Of a stretch of 64,000 bases of DNA, positions 1-12,400 are shown in pieces. The first letter of the stretch is position 1. Every line of letters begins with the position of its first letter. The notes beneath the pieces were generated by a model. It worked only from the letters and a program-made list of their open reading frames with translations. It was not told the DNA's origin and searched no databases. The DNA comes from Chrysopilus asiliformis (taxonomy: Eukaryota; Arthropoda; Insecta; Diptera; Rhagionidae): contig OZ035962.1 of the NCBI GenBank assembly GCA_964034945.1, positions 114,738,335 to 114,802,334 of the forward strand. The letters run 5' to 3'. The translations under genes were made by a program, and so were the position numbers.

Positions 1-275
1 AAATTTTTCTATTTGTCTCACCGTTCTCGAGAAACTTCCAAAAAACTGTTTCCTTTGTATGGAACAGGAATGGTCCGATTTTGCCCCTCCAAGAACTTAG
101 TCCAGCCATTTACGAAAAACGCAACTATATAAAAATTCAAGTCTCTAGGTCAATCGTTTCGAAAGTTATGGTGCTCACGGACGGACATGCGGAATACGAA
201 ATATTTTGTCACACTCTGGTGTAATTCACTTTTGTGTCCGATGATTGGTTCGATGCTTTACAAAGGGTATACTAA
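1..275 (+). repeat. Fragment of unclassified interspersed repeat (family U)
   Basis: This stretch aligns by eye with the inner copy of the repeat at 18573-19170. Shared landmarks, in the same order, are 'gaacttag', 'tttacgaaaaacg', 'caagtctctag', 'cggacatgc' and 'ctggtgtaattca'. The 5' end is cut by the window edge and the 3' end fades near 275. It lies in tout-velu intron 3, about 66 bp downstream of exon 3 in the gene's direction. No coding potential is visible. Confidence 0.7.
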
Positions 276-341
276 ATATAATATACTTCTATATGATATA
301 TCATATAGAGTATAAAATTGAAATAATTCTCATTTATTCAC

Positions 342-494
342 CTGTCGTACTCTCGATTATCCTCATCACAACGACCATCTTGAAGCTCCCGCCAACTCTT
401 TCCATGACGACAGGTCGTCACTAAAATCAAATCTCGTCCGTTGTGAAGATGAAAAAGTGAATTTCTAGTCTCTGACCCAATTCCGTGGACGTAT
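342..494 (-). CDS. ttv: ttv coding exon 3
   Basis: This 153-nt exon encodes the EXT1 segment starting [11 protein letters not shown] and ending D-N-R-E-Y-D-R. The acceptor is 'ttttacag' just before 494 and the donor 'gtgaat' starts at 341. It joins exon 2 in phase 2 (split Arg codon CG/A) and ends in phase 2. The human EXT1 counterpart has the same residues in nearly the same spacing, so the exon looks intact and constrained. Confidence 0.93.
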
Positions 495-3400
495 CTGTAA
501 AATGCAAGAATAAATATTGACAACCGAATTGAATTTTATTAGTTTTGATTTAGTATTATTGCAATTGAATTGATTCGGGCACACAACTGGGCATATTTCT
601 TTTTCTTTTTTTTGTAATGAATAATCCTATTGGATTTCTCGGCTCATAGGTCTGCACAAACAAAAAATAATATAACAAAAATATTATATTATAATATATT
701 TTTTTCTACAGACAAGTTTTATTTTTGAGTAAAATATCTGATGTGAAAAGCACAAGACTTTCTTATACAAAATCTACGTTTCTGCATAATTGACACTAAA
801 ACCTGATGAATAAAATTTTAGTTTTTATAAAATTATGAATTTTTTTACAAAATCTGAAATATCTCGATAACGGTAAAAGATATCTTTTTACAATAAAAGG
901 CAAAAATGTAGAGTTTTAGAATCTTAAATTTTTCTTCCGACTATTTTTTTCGAAAAACCGTTAGTTTGCAAAAAATTCGCAAAAAAAGTCTTTTTTTGCC
1001 TTTTAATGAAATTTCTCAATAACGGCAGAAGATAGCAGATAACAGTAATAGACAAAATTTAGGCAAACATATTAATTTCATCTTATATATTAAAGTACCG
1101 AAACCCGTTTTTTCGAGATAATCACTAAAAATTGATTTTTTTAATAACGGTATATCTCGATACTGGTTTGAGATATCGAACTCGAGTGTTAAACCAAAAT
1201 GTGGCAAAATGTACTTTTGACATACCAGGGACCACTGAAAGACGAGTGGTTTCGGAGTAAATACCAAAAAAAAAAAAAATTGCGATTTTCAAAAAAAACG
1301 ACCATTTGGTTTCCTTCCGGTTAACGGATTTCCACCAAAAGTTGATAGAATCGTCCCATTTCAGGACCAAACAGATCTGTAAAATTTCATGGATTTATCT
1401 CTCATAGTTTATGACACAGAAAGACCTTTTTGATGGATATGGGAAAATTCGATTCGCGAATCGAAAATAAAATTCTTTTGCATTTGAATCATCCAAGGAT
1501 GGAAATTTATAAAATAAAATTCGCGAATGATTCTTTTCACAGAGAATTTTATTTCGCTCGCGAATGAATTGAAACCGATTTTTAGCTGTGTAGTTCGATC
1601 GCAAACGAATTGAAACCTCTTGTATGTAAATCAACTTTTCGATTCGCGAATGAAAAACAATAGAAAAGGATCATTCTTATTGATTTTTTTTCCTTTTCGC
1701 AGAGCTAAATTGGAATAATCGTTTATTCGCTTGTCACTTATAGTTCTTATAAATCCCCCCTTTAACCCCACCCATTTACCTACCACACTCCCGAAAAATA
1801 CCCCCCTCTCATTATACCGTCCTATTAACCGTCCCCTCCACCAATGAGGAAATTGACTTGTCCGACAGCCGTTCGGTTGAATAGAAAGTAGATCATGTTT
1901 GTTTGACTATATTTTTTAATTATTTTCAATATAGGTCTATTGATATTATATACAGTACTGTCAAAAATCAGACAAAAAATACGTTTTAAGTGAAAAACAG
2001 GGGCATCAAACAATTGATTTTCAAATTCTAAAATCTGAAGTATTCATATTTTCTTGAAATACAAAAATCTTACTACGATAAAGGTGGCTCTATTTGTATC
2101 AAAAGCAAAGATTAAGTATTTTCTCAGTAATGAAGAAAAGGGAGAAATGGAAAAAAAATGTGTGTAAATTGTGTGATGGAATATTATGCGGCCAGTCTTG
2201 AAATCGTCTGACATGGGGTCCTAGAAATTTTGAGTTATGTGGCGAGCCAAAATTTAGGAAAAGTATTTTATCTATTTTCCGTTATATTTCTGTTAGTTAA
2301 AAAAACACATTTTTTGCTTTAAACAGTTCCTGTGAATTTGATATAATTTTCAAATAAAAATTTCCTAAACGACGAAAATCTTCAAAGACGATCGAAAATA
2401 TTGAGTCAACTTTTTGTGGAACCACCCAATTCGTGTTCTCAAGAACTACACCAGCAATCGTAATTTCCGAATCCCTCCTTTCGATCAGCTTTCTTAACTC
2501 GAGGTCGAATCACGTAAAGGAATTGGCCGAGTTAAAGGAATATTAAATGGAAAAGTTGAATTGTTGTTGAAATAGAAATACCAAATGATGCTTCTTCAAT
2601 CATGAATGAAGTGTGTTCTCCGACAAAGGACACCACAGCAAAATATTTAAATTTGATTTTTGTTAAACCATCTGTCTGTCAATAAAACGTATTGCTGATG
2701 TGTGGCACTCGAAACGCTCAAAATTCTATCCGAAAGCTCGACCTAAAATTGTAAAATAGATTTGCATACGGAAACCTTTTCTTTTGGTGGGAAATGTGGG
2801 AATAAGCCATAAAGAACAGAGATAAAGAGAGGGAGTTTAAATTGGAAATCCTACACATTTGCATATACAAGCTTCAACTCCACGTTAAGCTGAAAGGAAA
2901 AAAATAAAATTTTTTTTTCACGTTTCAGAATTCCCGGCAAGATTTTCAATTTTTACAGAAAAATTACCTCAGAAGTCTGTTGCTGCCGCCCGCTACTATT
3001 AGACCGATTGAATTGAATTGCGAAATGTCTTACAGGTCACGGTGACAAAAGTCGTCTACGGCATCGGGAACAAAGCAAAATAGAACAGGGATTACACTAT
3101 ATACAAACAGACATCGTCGTTGATGGGAGTGATGATAAAGCCAGGTACCTTATACTAGCCAAAATTACATTCCAACTTCCTTCATCAAACAAAGAAAGAA
3201 AGATAGACAGGACAGAAACGCACTTTCCCAACAATAATACCAAAAAGAACAGGGCAGGCAACAAAACTAGAAATGTTGGGAGAAGACGTTTATGATTGAT
3301 AGAATTTTTTCCTCCTCACTAATCTCCGATAAGGGTGAGGAAACGTGAGGAAACTAAATCCAAGGGTGAGGAAACTAAATCCAAGGGTGAGGAAACGTGA

Positions 3401-6400
3401 GGAAACTAAATCCAAGGGTGAGGAAACGTGAGGAAACTAAATCCAAGGGTGAGGAAACGTGAGGAAACTAAATCCAAGGGTGAGGAAACGTGAGGAAACT
3501 AAATCCAAGGGTGAGGAAACGTGAGGAAACTAAATCCAAGGGTGAGGAAACGTGAGGAAATTAAAAACATCACTGTCAGCAGCTACAACTAAGATGGATG
3601 CTGACAGTGGCAACGACAGGTTCATTTTACTTCATTTTTGAATGTCCTTGGAAGGATTTGCTGCACGAGAAAATACCTTACATTTGACATTTTGTTAAAA
3701 TACAATAGTGTCACTTTGATACCTTACTCGCATACGAAATTTAAATGCGCTAAAAGGCTGTTAACTAACTTTATTGCAGGGCGAAATAAAAAGGGTATGG
3801 AACCACAACCTGCCCTTTTTATCTGGCGACTCTCTTTTTCTAATAAAATAAAAGGTTCAGTAACCCCCTCCTCTAACTTTGATAACCGAAAAGCTGCAAG
3901 TGAAATTGAACTTTAATTTCATTGAAAATTTATGGAAGTTGAGGTTTCTTTGCTTTATTAAATTTTTTAGTAGGTATATCCGTTGTTTTTTATAATTTCA
4001 TAAAAAATCGATTTTATAGAAACAATCTTGTAGCGCACATCATGACCCCCTCCCTCTAAACCAGCTGGCAAACCATGCAGATCCTGTATAATAAAACCGT
4101 AAATATAATATTTTATTTTTTAAAATCCCTACCATCTGCTTTCTCATTGAAGGTCGTCCATACCTCATATCAGGGGTGAATATAGGGCGGTTTGGGAGGT
4201 TCAACCTCCATTGAGAAAGAAGCGAACCAAACGAAGGGCTGACAGAGATTCAACAAATGTACCAATTAAACGAAAATCTGGACGATTTGTTGAATGAATA
4301 CGAAATTTGGTGGGAAAAATGTGAAGCAATCAGCAGTGATTTTACTGCAATCGAAATATTAGAGAACAGTTTTTCCGCGAGTTCGCTTCGATATATTTTT
4401 TTCAAATTTTTTTTTAAACTGTTAGAGATACGTAAAAACCATTAAAGCACAAACTGTAGAAAATTTTATATCCTTTAAATTTTGTTAAATTCACTTTTTC
4501 CCAAAAGCGGATAGATTTCGAGAAAGTTTCAAAAAACTTTTTTGATCAACTGATCAATCCAGAGCGACGCCCTTGTCTCAGATAATTCGTAACTGCGCAT
4601 GATATTTTACATAAAAATAAAATAAAACTTTAGAAAATAAGTTTACTATTTACATAAATAATGATTCAACAAAAACCAACGATGTTTACGTACCGAAGCC
4701 AAAACCACCACGACATGTAAATTAAAACGAAATTTATCAACAGTTTCGTGCTCTAATCGCATCTTCAATTTAAAATTTGGCTTGCGAATTTGCGTGGCTT
4801 GAAGGTTGCCAATATTTCGAAACCCAGAAAATACACATTCTTGACTCAGGCTCATATAGGCGTGACAACAGTATTTTTTTTATTTATTAAATTAAAATAA
4901 CTGTTTGCATTGATTTCGGCACTATTAGTAAGTGGAATAACTCGAAATCACAAAATACTTGTTATCCTTGAAGGGAAGCAAAAAACTCACAGAAAACAAT
5001 GCCAACTTGTAGAATGAAAAAAGAATCAAGTTGAAAGGGAATAAAATGTGATGGGAAAAATCCTATTAAATGAAATAAATGGTCACTTTACTCTTAAAAA
5101 AAGCCATAAGGATGGTTCAGCCCCTTATAACGCAATGAAATACATAAAGCGCCTACAAGTTTACGGTTTCCTTTTTTCTTTTAAGAGTGGACATTAATCT
5201 TCCTCCCTTTTATTTTATTGTTTTCGGCCCGGGCTTTTCAAGAGTATTTTTTATATTTTCTATTCTTTAAGATCTTTTCGGACTTTTTTTTGTGTTAACG
5301 GTATTAGAGGCTGAGGATTGGATGGCATTCTTATTAAGTTAATAACTCTGATGTAAGTTCGGAGGCTCCTTCGGCTTGGGGCTTAACAAGCATCTCTTGT
5401 CGAATATCGGAATCTAGTCAGATTCAGATACGAAAGCGTTGATGCTATAAAAACGGAAAAATACTAGTGTGATGTAGAAGGACGGTTTTTTTAATAATGG
5501 TCCTTTTAAATGATGAAAACTTGTATAAGTAAATGATTGTTGCGCCGTCGATTGGGATGATTTTTTCAATAATTTCGTTCCTCATCAGCGATCAAGACCA
5601 ATCCACTTGACGCGTACAAAAGCAACAGCATCAATAGAAATCATTTTCACTACAGTGACCCGACGTAATTTTTATAGGGGCCAATAACATCGACTGGAAC
5701 GCTAAAGGAAACTAAACGTCTGGTTCATTGGTACGCCATCGTTATTGATAGCTTATCGAAATGTTTATTGTCCATAGCCTTCAGTTTGGGGCGCCATATA
5801 GCACGAGTAGACAAATAATACATGATATCATAAACTGATACATATACGAGTATATAATATAGAGGAGCTATGGCCTGGCCATCCATTCTCCTATTCACCC
5901 CGAACTTGTTTTTTTTTGCCCAATAGAATCCATATAGCGACGTGATCAGAATAGGAAATACAGAAACACTGAGCTTGGTATCTTACGCAGTAAATTTTTA
6001 CTTGGAGCACTTTTTGTGTGACTCGATAGCGAAATTTAAGTGAGTCCTTTGTTTTTTGAACAAAAATCAATCCCCTATGAATTTGTTTTGGTTCCTATGA
6101 ATTTGTTTTTAATTTAATTTCGATTAAAGATTGACTTGTGTTTCAAGGCAGAAGGCGTAAATCTTCGAAAAAAAACCAGAAATCATCAATGGCGTATCGA
6201 TTTTTTTGTATCAAGTAAACCCGTAGATGTTTTTTCTGAAAAAACGAAATTCTACAAAAAATCTTTATCATACTTCGACTTTTACTTTCGATTAAAATTT
6301 GTTAGAAAACGAACAATATTTTTTTGACGAACCAAAAAACCATTTCTTCTTACCGTAAAGCCCATATAACGAGCACGCTCGCATTAACTCGGGCGCACGA

Positions 6401-9400
6401 TTTTGTGTTTCTGATTCCCAATTTTGTGTTGCAAAAGGTTATTTAAACAAATTTTATGTATCCTTGTTACAAATTTTTTTATACTTTTATTGGTGAAAGC
6501 ACATCTAGGGTATATTTTATCTAACTATAGTATGCTATTTGTAATATATAGAAGCAAATAACGAATTTTATAAAAATAAATAATTAAAAAAAACAAGCTT
6601 TTAAAGCATTGAGCTTTTTTGCATATTAGCTTTTATCTTGGTTTTATTTTTGAAGCCAAATCCCTACGAGAAATTATTTTATTTCTTTTTAGTCGCCATT
6701 TTGTTTTTTTCATGTATTATTTTCCAAATCTCTTTCATTTAAGAAATCACACATCTGTACTTCGTTTGTTTGATTTGGACAAAATGTCGTCTGTCGTCCG
6801 TCGTTTTGTTTTTCGCTTTTTTTTTTAAAATTATATATGTATTTACTAGAGTTAAGGCCCGCCCTGCGACGTATATACGTATAACTGCAGACATTTTTTT
6901 AGAAAGCAGACGAATGTTTGTGTAAAAAAAATATGCTGCATTTAAAAAAAATGCGCCGCAAGCTAACATATTTGTGTATCAACGTAAAATATATCGCTTA
7001 GTTCAGCGATTCTCAACCTGTGGGGCGCGAGTACATTGAAGGGGGGGGGGGGGCGCGAGCATATCCAAGACAAAATATTTAAAAAAGTTTTAGTAATTGA
7101 CTGAAAGGAAAGTACATACCCACATACAAAACAAAATACATTTCGACAGAATATTTAATAATTAACTTATTAACTTACGCTTGGAGCACAATGAACGCGA
7201 AACCAACGCAACTACAAGGCTCTGAACTGTCACGCAGTGCAAAATTCTAGCGGCAGAGCACAATGGCAGCTCGTGAATTAGTACAAGTGACATAATATAA
7301 AGTGGTATAAACTTGGAAAAATTACAAAAATGGATAATTTTGAAGCGATAATTTGCTTTGTTGGTCTTTATCTTTGTTATTTGCACTAAGGCTATCAATT
7401 TTTCCTCGAACGACATTTTTCCAACCTCACTTTATGAACTGTCAACGCAGAATTCTGCGGCAAAGTTAGAAGTTTGCAAACTTTTGCGTTGCGGTTACGT
7501 TGTAGCTGCGTTCTATACATTCACTGTACTCACTTCAAACAATTTGTGGGAACCAAACTTTTAAGTGACAGTTTCTGCGCCAGTTTCGCGTTCATTGTGA
7601 TTTCAGGGTTAAAACAACTTCTCGTGAAACCGCAAAAATGACGCAAGAGCAATAAAAAGGCACCGGATTCTTGTTTTGTCAACGCTGAGGATCGGTGTTG
7701 CCAAATGTCAATAAATTACTGTTTTCTTGGTAATTTGTGTTAAAATTAGGGTAGATGACAATTTTGATTGAAAATTGGGCCGCGAATACTGAAAGGTTGA
7801 GAAACGCTGGCTTAGTTGAATGTTTTTAACGATTACCTGATACAAATTACTTCATATTTTGTGGTGATTTTAGCGCCACATGAAGGCTATACTCTTTTTT
7901 TAGTAAAAATCATTTTGTAAAAATTTTTAATGTAAGGTATTTTTACTTCATTTACAGAATAGAAGAAGTAGTGAATTTTTACGAATGATTCCATTTGTTC
8001 CAGAAATATTTTGGCTCTAAATCATATATGAAATATCGATGGCGTATTAAGAAGTAAGTGAGATTTGTTCCATTTACAATAGCCCCAGTATTCTCAGCAA
8101 AAGTTATTCAAAGCAAGTACATTATTTGTCTTTTTCATCATTTCATGGCATCACGCCATTTCAGCCTTTCTTCCATAAGTTGTCATTCCTCTCCACGACT
8201 TACATAATACCATAAGAACAATTGTGCAGGATTACAAATAGAATGAGAACAAAGTAGGAAGCCACTTGATCCCTATTGGTGGTTCTGAATCTGGAATGGA
8301 TCGTAATTGCAGGGGTAGGGGAGGTTTGGATAACAATATCGAGCCGGAATTGTATGTGGAAGCGGATACCAATGAATGCGGGTAAAGTATGAAGCACGGA
8401 TGATGAAACGATATCCCACAGCGTCATGGAATTAAAGCTCTTGTTTCATCTTTATGTCTATTTTGACACTGAGTAATCGGATAAGGTTAAGCGTCCAAAA
8501 TATACCTAAGTAAGTACGATCTGTTAAAATATTACGACGAAAGCAAATAAGCTACATAGAAGGAAGACAGATTTCTTTTTTTCGTATAGTAAGTAAAAAG
8601 AGTATTTTTCTCATTTCCGCTTTTATTTATTCACAGGTCTGTTTCAGTTGCTGTGGAAAAGTAAATTTTCTAACTTTTAGGGTTGGAGTTCAACAAACCA
8701 AAGATATTATTTATGGATGAAGTTCTTGCAGGCGCTCTTGGAACAAACGGATAACAAGCATTCTTTAGAAAATATTGACAAAGTAAAATATATAACCAAC
8801 ATTTTTGACCGAATAACGTGAGTTTTGCATAATAGGTATACCTTGTGAATGTCACGGTAACCAAAAAATATTTTCGCAAACTTAATAAATCTTTATATAT
8901 TGCGACAACAACAAAGATATACAAATTGGTCATATATTAAATAACTTCAACAAGCACCAAAGTAAGTTAATTTAATTTCTGTATCAAAAAAAGTGTCGCA
9001 CCCGTCAAACTTTAATAGAAAAAAAATTCAGAATATTATATAGACATTTTTCTAAGAATTTCATGAATATTCTCATAGAATTTCGAAACAAAGTGGGTTG
9101 TTCCCACCTTTTTCCGTTGTTTTCAATTAAGCATCCCTTACTTAAAATTCCTCTTGTACATCTGTGAAAAATTATACGTGAAACTAGGGTCTAGCCTTAT
9201 GAGAGCACTAATTATACGGAACGCAATTAATTTTATAACATGTTCTATGCTTTCTGCTTTTTCGGGGGAAAACTTAAAAGAACTGTTTCATCACCTCTTT
9301 CCACATATCATTCTGGATTTTCTTTTTTTTTTTCAACAGTTGTCTGTTGGGAAAAGGGAGAGTCCGTTTTGCTTTGGAAATTTTGAATATATTGCCATAG

Positions 9401-12400
9401 CCTTAGAAACAACAAATCATTTAGCTATGTAACTAAAAAGCTGAAATCAAAATTTATTTTATTAATAAAAAGATAAATCAGATTTAAATAGATTTTCATA
9501 CCCTATACACATAGTGTGAGCATTTCACTAAATATACGTACGAGCAACGTCCAAGAGCCTTATGGAACAAATTACATGACCTCGAAGCAAATTTAAAAAA
9601 AAAATCGCTTCGGGTTTATGTTTTCCCTGATGGCCTTCAAGCGAGGGATTTAGATAAGGGGTTTTGCTAAAGGTCGTCTAAGAATACACATCTACTCAAT
9701 CGACACAGACAACAAATTATCAAAAATGGCAGCTGAATTTCTATGACATAATCCGGAGCCAAAGACAACCTTCACTGCTGCCATACCTTTTTTGCCAGTA
9801 GACACACTAACCGCAAGTCCTTCTTTCAACTAAACTCAGTGAAGCAGCAACTACAGGAACTGAAATGAATTTTAATTGAGAGAAAACTTTTTGCCAATGC
9901 TGTGATGTTGTATGCCCACCACTTGTACCCATAGAGGAAAGGAAAATTTAATTGGACATGAACGTGAGGTCGAGCAGCAAAGCCACTTCCGCTGTTTTTG
10001 TTGCGACTCGATGATACGTGAGGACGGGTTAAAGTTTAAAAAGCAGACTTTTTTCTACTAGTTTCCAATTTTCTTCGTGTTCTTTTCCTGCATGTTTGTT
10101 TGAAATTAGTTGAGCACTCACTTTGACTTTTGATTAGGAAACGATGAAAATATAAAGTTAGATAAGATATCTCATCATTAATCAGATCAACCACTTATGA
10201 TAATTAAACTAAACTTTCCGATCCGAAACTTTCCGACTTTCCCATTTCAAATATCAATTATAGTATGAAAAAATAGATAGAAAACAAAATAAACCTTAAA
10301 GGAAAGAATCATGTGAATTCAGTTGAAGAATTTTGTTAAATCCTTCCGTCCGGCTAAGTAATTCGCGTAGACCAAAAATAATTGCACAACAAAAAATTCT
10401 CAAACTCAGCAGACGAGAAATGTCGGCGGCCACGCATGGACAATTTTCAGTGAAGGTGCTACAATTAAAAAAATTGAAAAGTTTTTTATTGGGATGGATC
10501 AGGTTTTTGGCTGCAACTATAAAAAAAAACAGAAGCATCAAAATGTCGGTCGTGTTCCTTTTAATATCTTATGGTCTCGTCATTTCGCATGATCTTCGCA
10601 ATAATAATTCGCCACCTTTAGATAAAACAAAACATCATCCACTACATGTTCTCAATGTGTGCTAAATAACTGTATTCATCCATCTGATCCATGTAGTATA
10701 CGTACGTGTTTTAGAGTAAAAAAAATTTTTTTGGCCTGGACCAAATTCGCTCCTGATTCGCAAAGCAACTCCTCGCATTTAGAGCCATCTAAATGCTAGT
10801 AAGATTAATTGTTCATCTTCAAGTGAAATTGAACGAGCTGCCATATATGTACGTCTGGATCTGATGCCCATCTCAAGTGTTCATTTATTTTGTTTAACTG
10901 AAACTTAGCTATCCGCCCTTATGTATGTTTGTGTGTAGTAGTGTTCACTTCAGAATAGTATATTCCCGAAGTAGCATATTCGTTGTGAACTCTAGTTTTT
11001 TTTTCATGGTATAAAATACCAAAAAGAGTACAATCAACTGCTCTTAAAGAGAATAATGTCAAGTCTCTAACTGTTTATCTGTTGCCAGACCATTGATTAT
11101 CACTGTCCATATCCCATATCCAAGTTACCAACCTTTCAGATCTACACGACTTTTCGATATGACTTCTATACAGACGACACGGTTCTGGCAATAAAACATC
11201 ATCTACAGACCATGATTGTCCTAATTTAATCATGAGATAACTCGGTTATGCGAACAGACTTGTTCATTTACTAGTGGCAGTTACATATGACTGAAGATTA
11301 TCTGGAAAATGTGAAGCTTATACTAGCATCACTCGATGAGAATCCCGCAAGAACATGAGTATTGGCTCGAAATGAGCGAGTATTGATCATTTGGGGTTTC
11401 GAATATTTTTTACAAGTCTTTTTTGGCATATATTTTAGCTCGACCGTTACAAGTCTTCATAAACAAGAAGCCGTTTTTTAGTTCATAAATATGTGAGACT
11501 AAGCAATACTAAAATTCCTTTAAAAATCTCAATAATTTGTAGCTCATCAAAACGATATCTAAAATGTTTATAATAACATTGATGAAAATGTATAAATAAA
11601 GAGATTAAAATTGCGAATAAAAAGTCTTCCAGAATAAAAAGTCTTCCCCGAAAATCTGTACAAAAATTAAGTGTCAAATTCGACCTTTCAATCTACAACT
11701 AAACCGACCCGACATACCTCTGCAAAACTTTCATGCGTTTTTATTCGCTATCCCTCAAAGATCCAAAAAAAAAACTTGAGCAAAAAATTAGACCAACTCT
11801 GTAGAAAAATCCATCAATCAAGTGGCAAGTGTTTGGAAAAGCACAGCAGCTTGTCCTTACAGAATAAAAGCGCCCCATGTCCGTCAAGCCCGGATGCCAA
11901 TTAAAAGTTAAATTTTCCTCAGAAATAAGAAAAAAAAATCTATAAAAGCTCTTATTTCAAGAAAACGACTTTTGCAATACTCCTTAAAAATACGTAATTT
12001 ATTTCCTTAGAAACGGAGCACTTATCCGGATTGACCGGATTGACCACACAAATAATTTTTAAAGGCCATTCGCAATAGGAAACAATTGAATGATTGCCGC
12101 AAGATGCTCCAGTAGGCAATGTGATAATGTCTTTTTACAGCAGTAACTGACTGAAATGACCTTCATAGGATCGTAAATATCATTTATTACCGATTTTCTC
12201 GAAACTGGTTTTTCTTGTGAATAACAACTTTCCCTTTTCCATTTTTCAATACAATTTACACTTGCATCAATTAAGGAAGTTGTCTAGTTCCCCGATGCAG
12301 TGAAAATTATGAGCTGTTACACAGGGATTAATCCCCGAAAAACACACATTGAATTCAATTTTTCTAAAAATATGCACAAAAATATGCACAAGCTTTTTTC

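Noticed and set aside
3333..3565. CRISPR-like array
   Set aside because: The repeat units are contiguous with no unique spacers, and the window is from an animal genome.
3638..3916. 92-codon open frame after the minisatellite
   Set aside because: No domain, signal peptide or splice support; it looks like chance within the intron.
10333..10665. 110-codon open frame in ttv intron 2
   Set aside because: No recognisable domain, an overlapping antisense frame of similar size, and no matching splice or promoter context.
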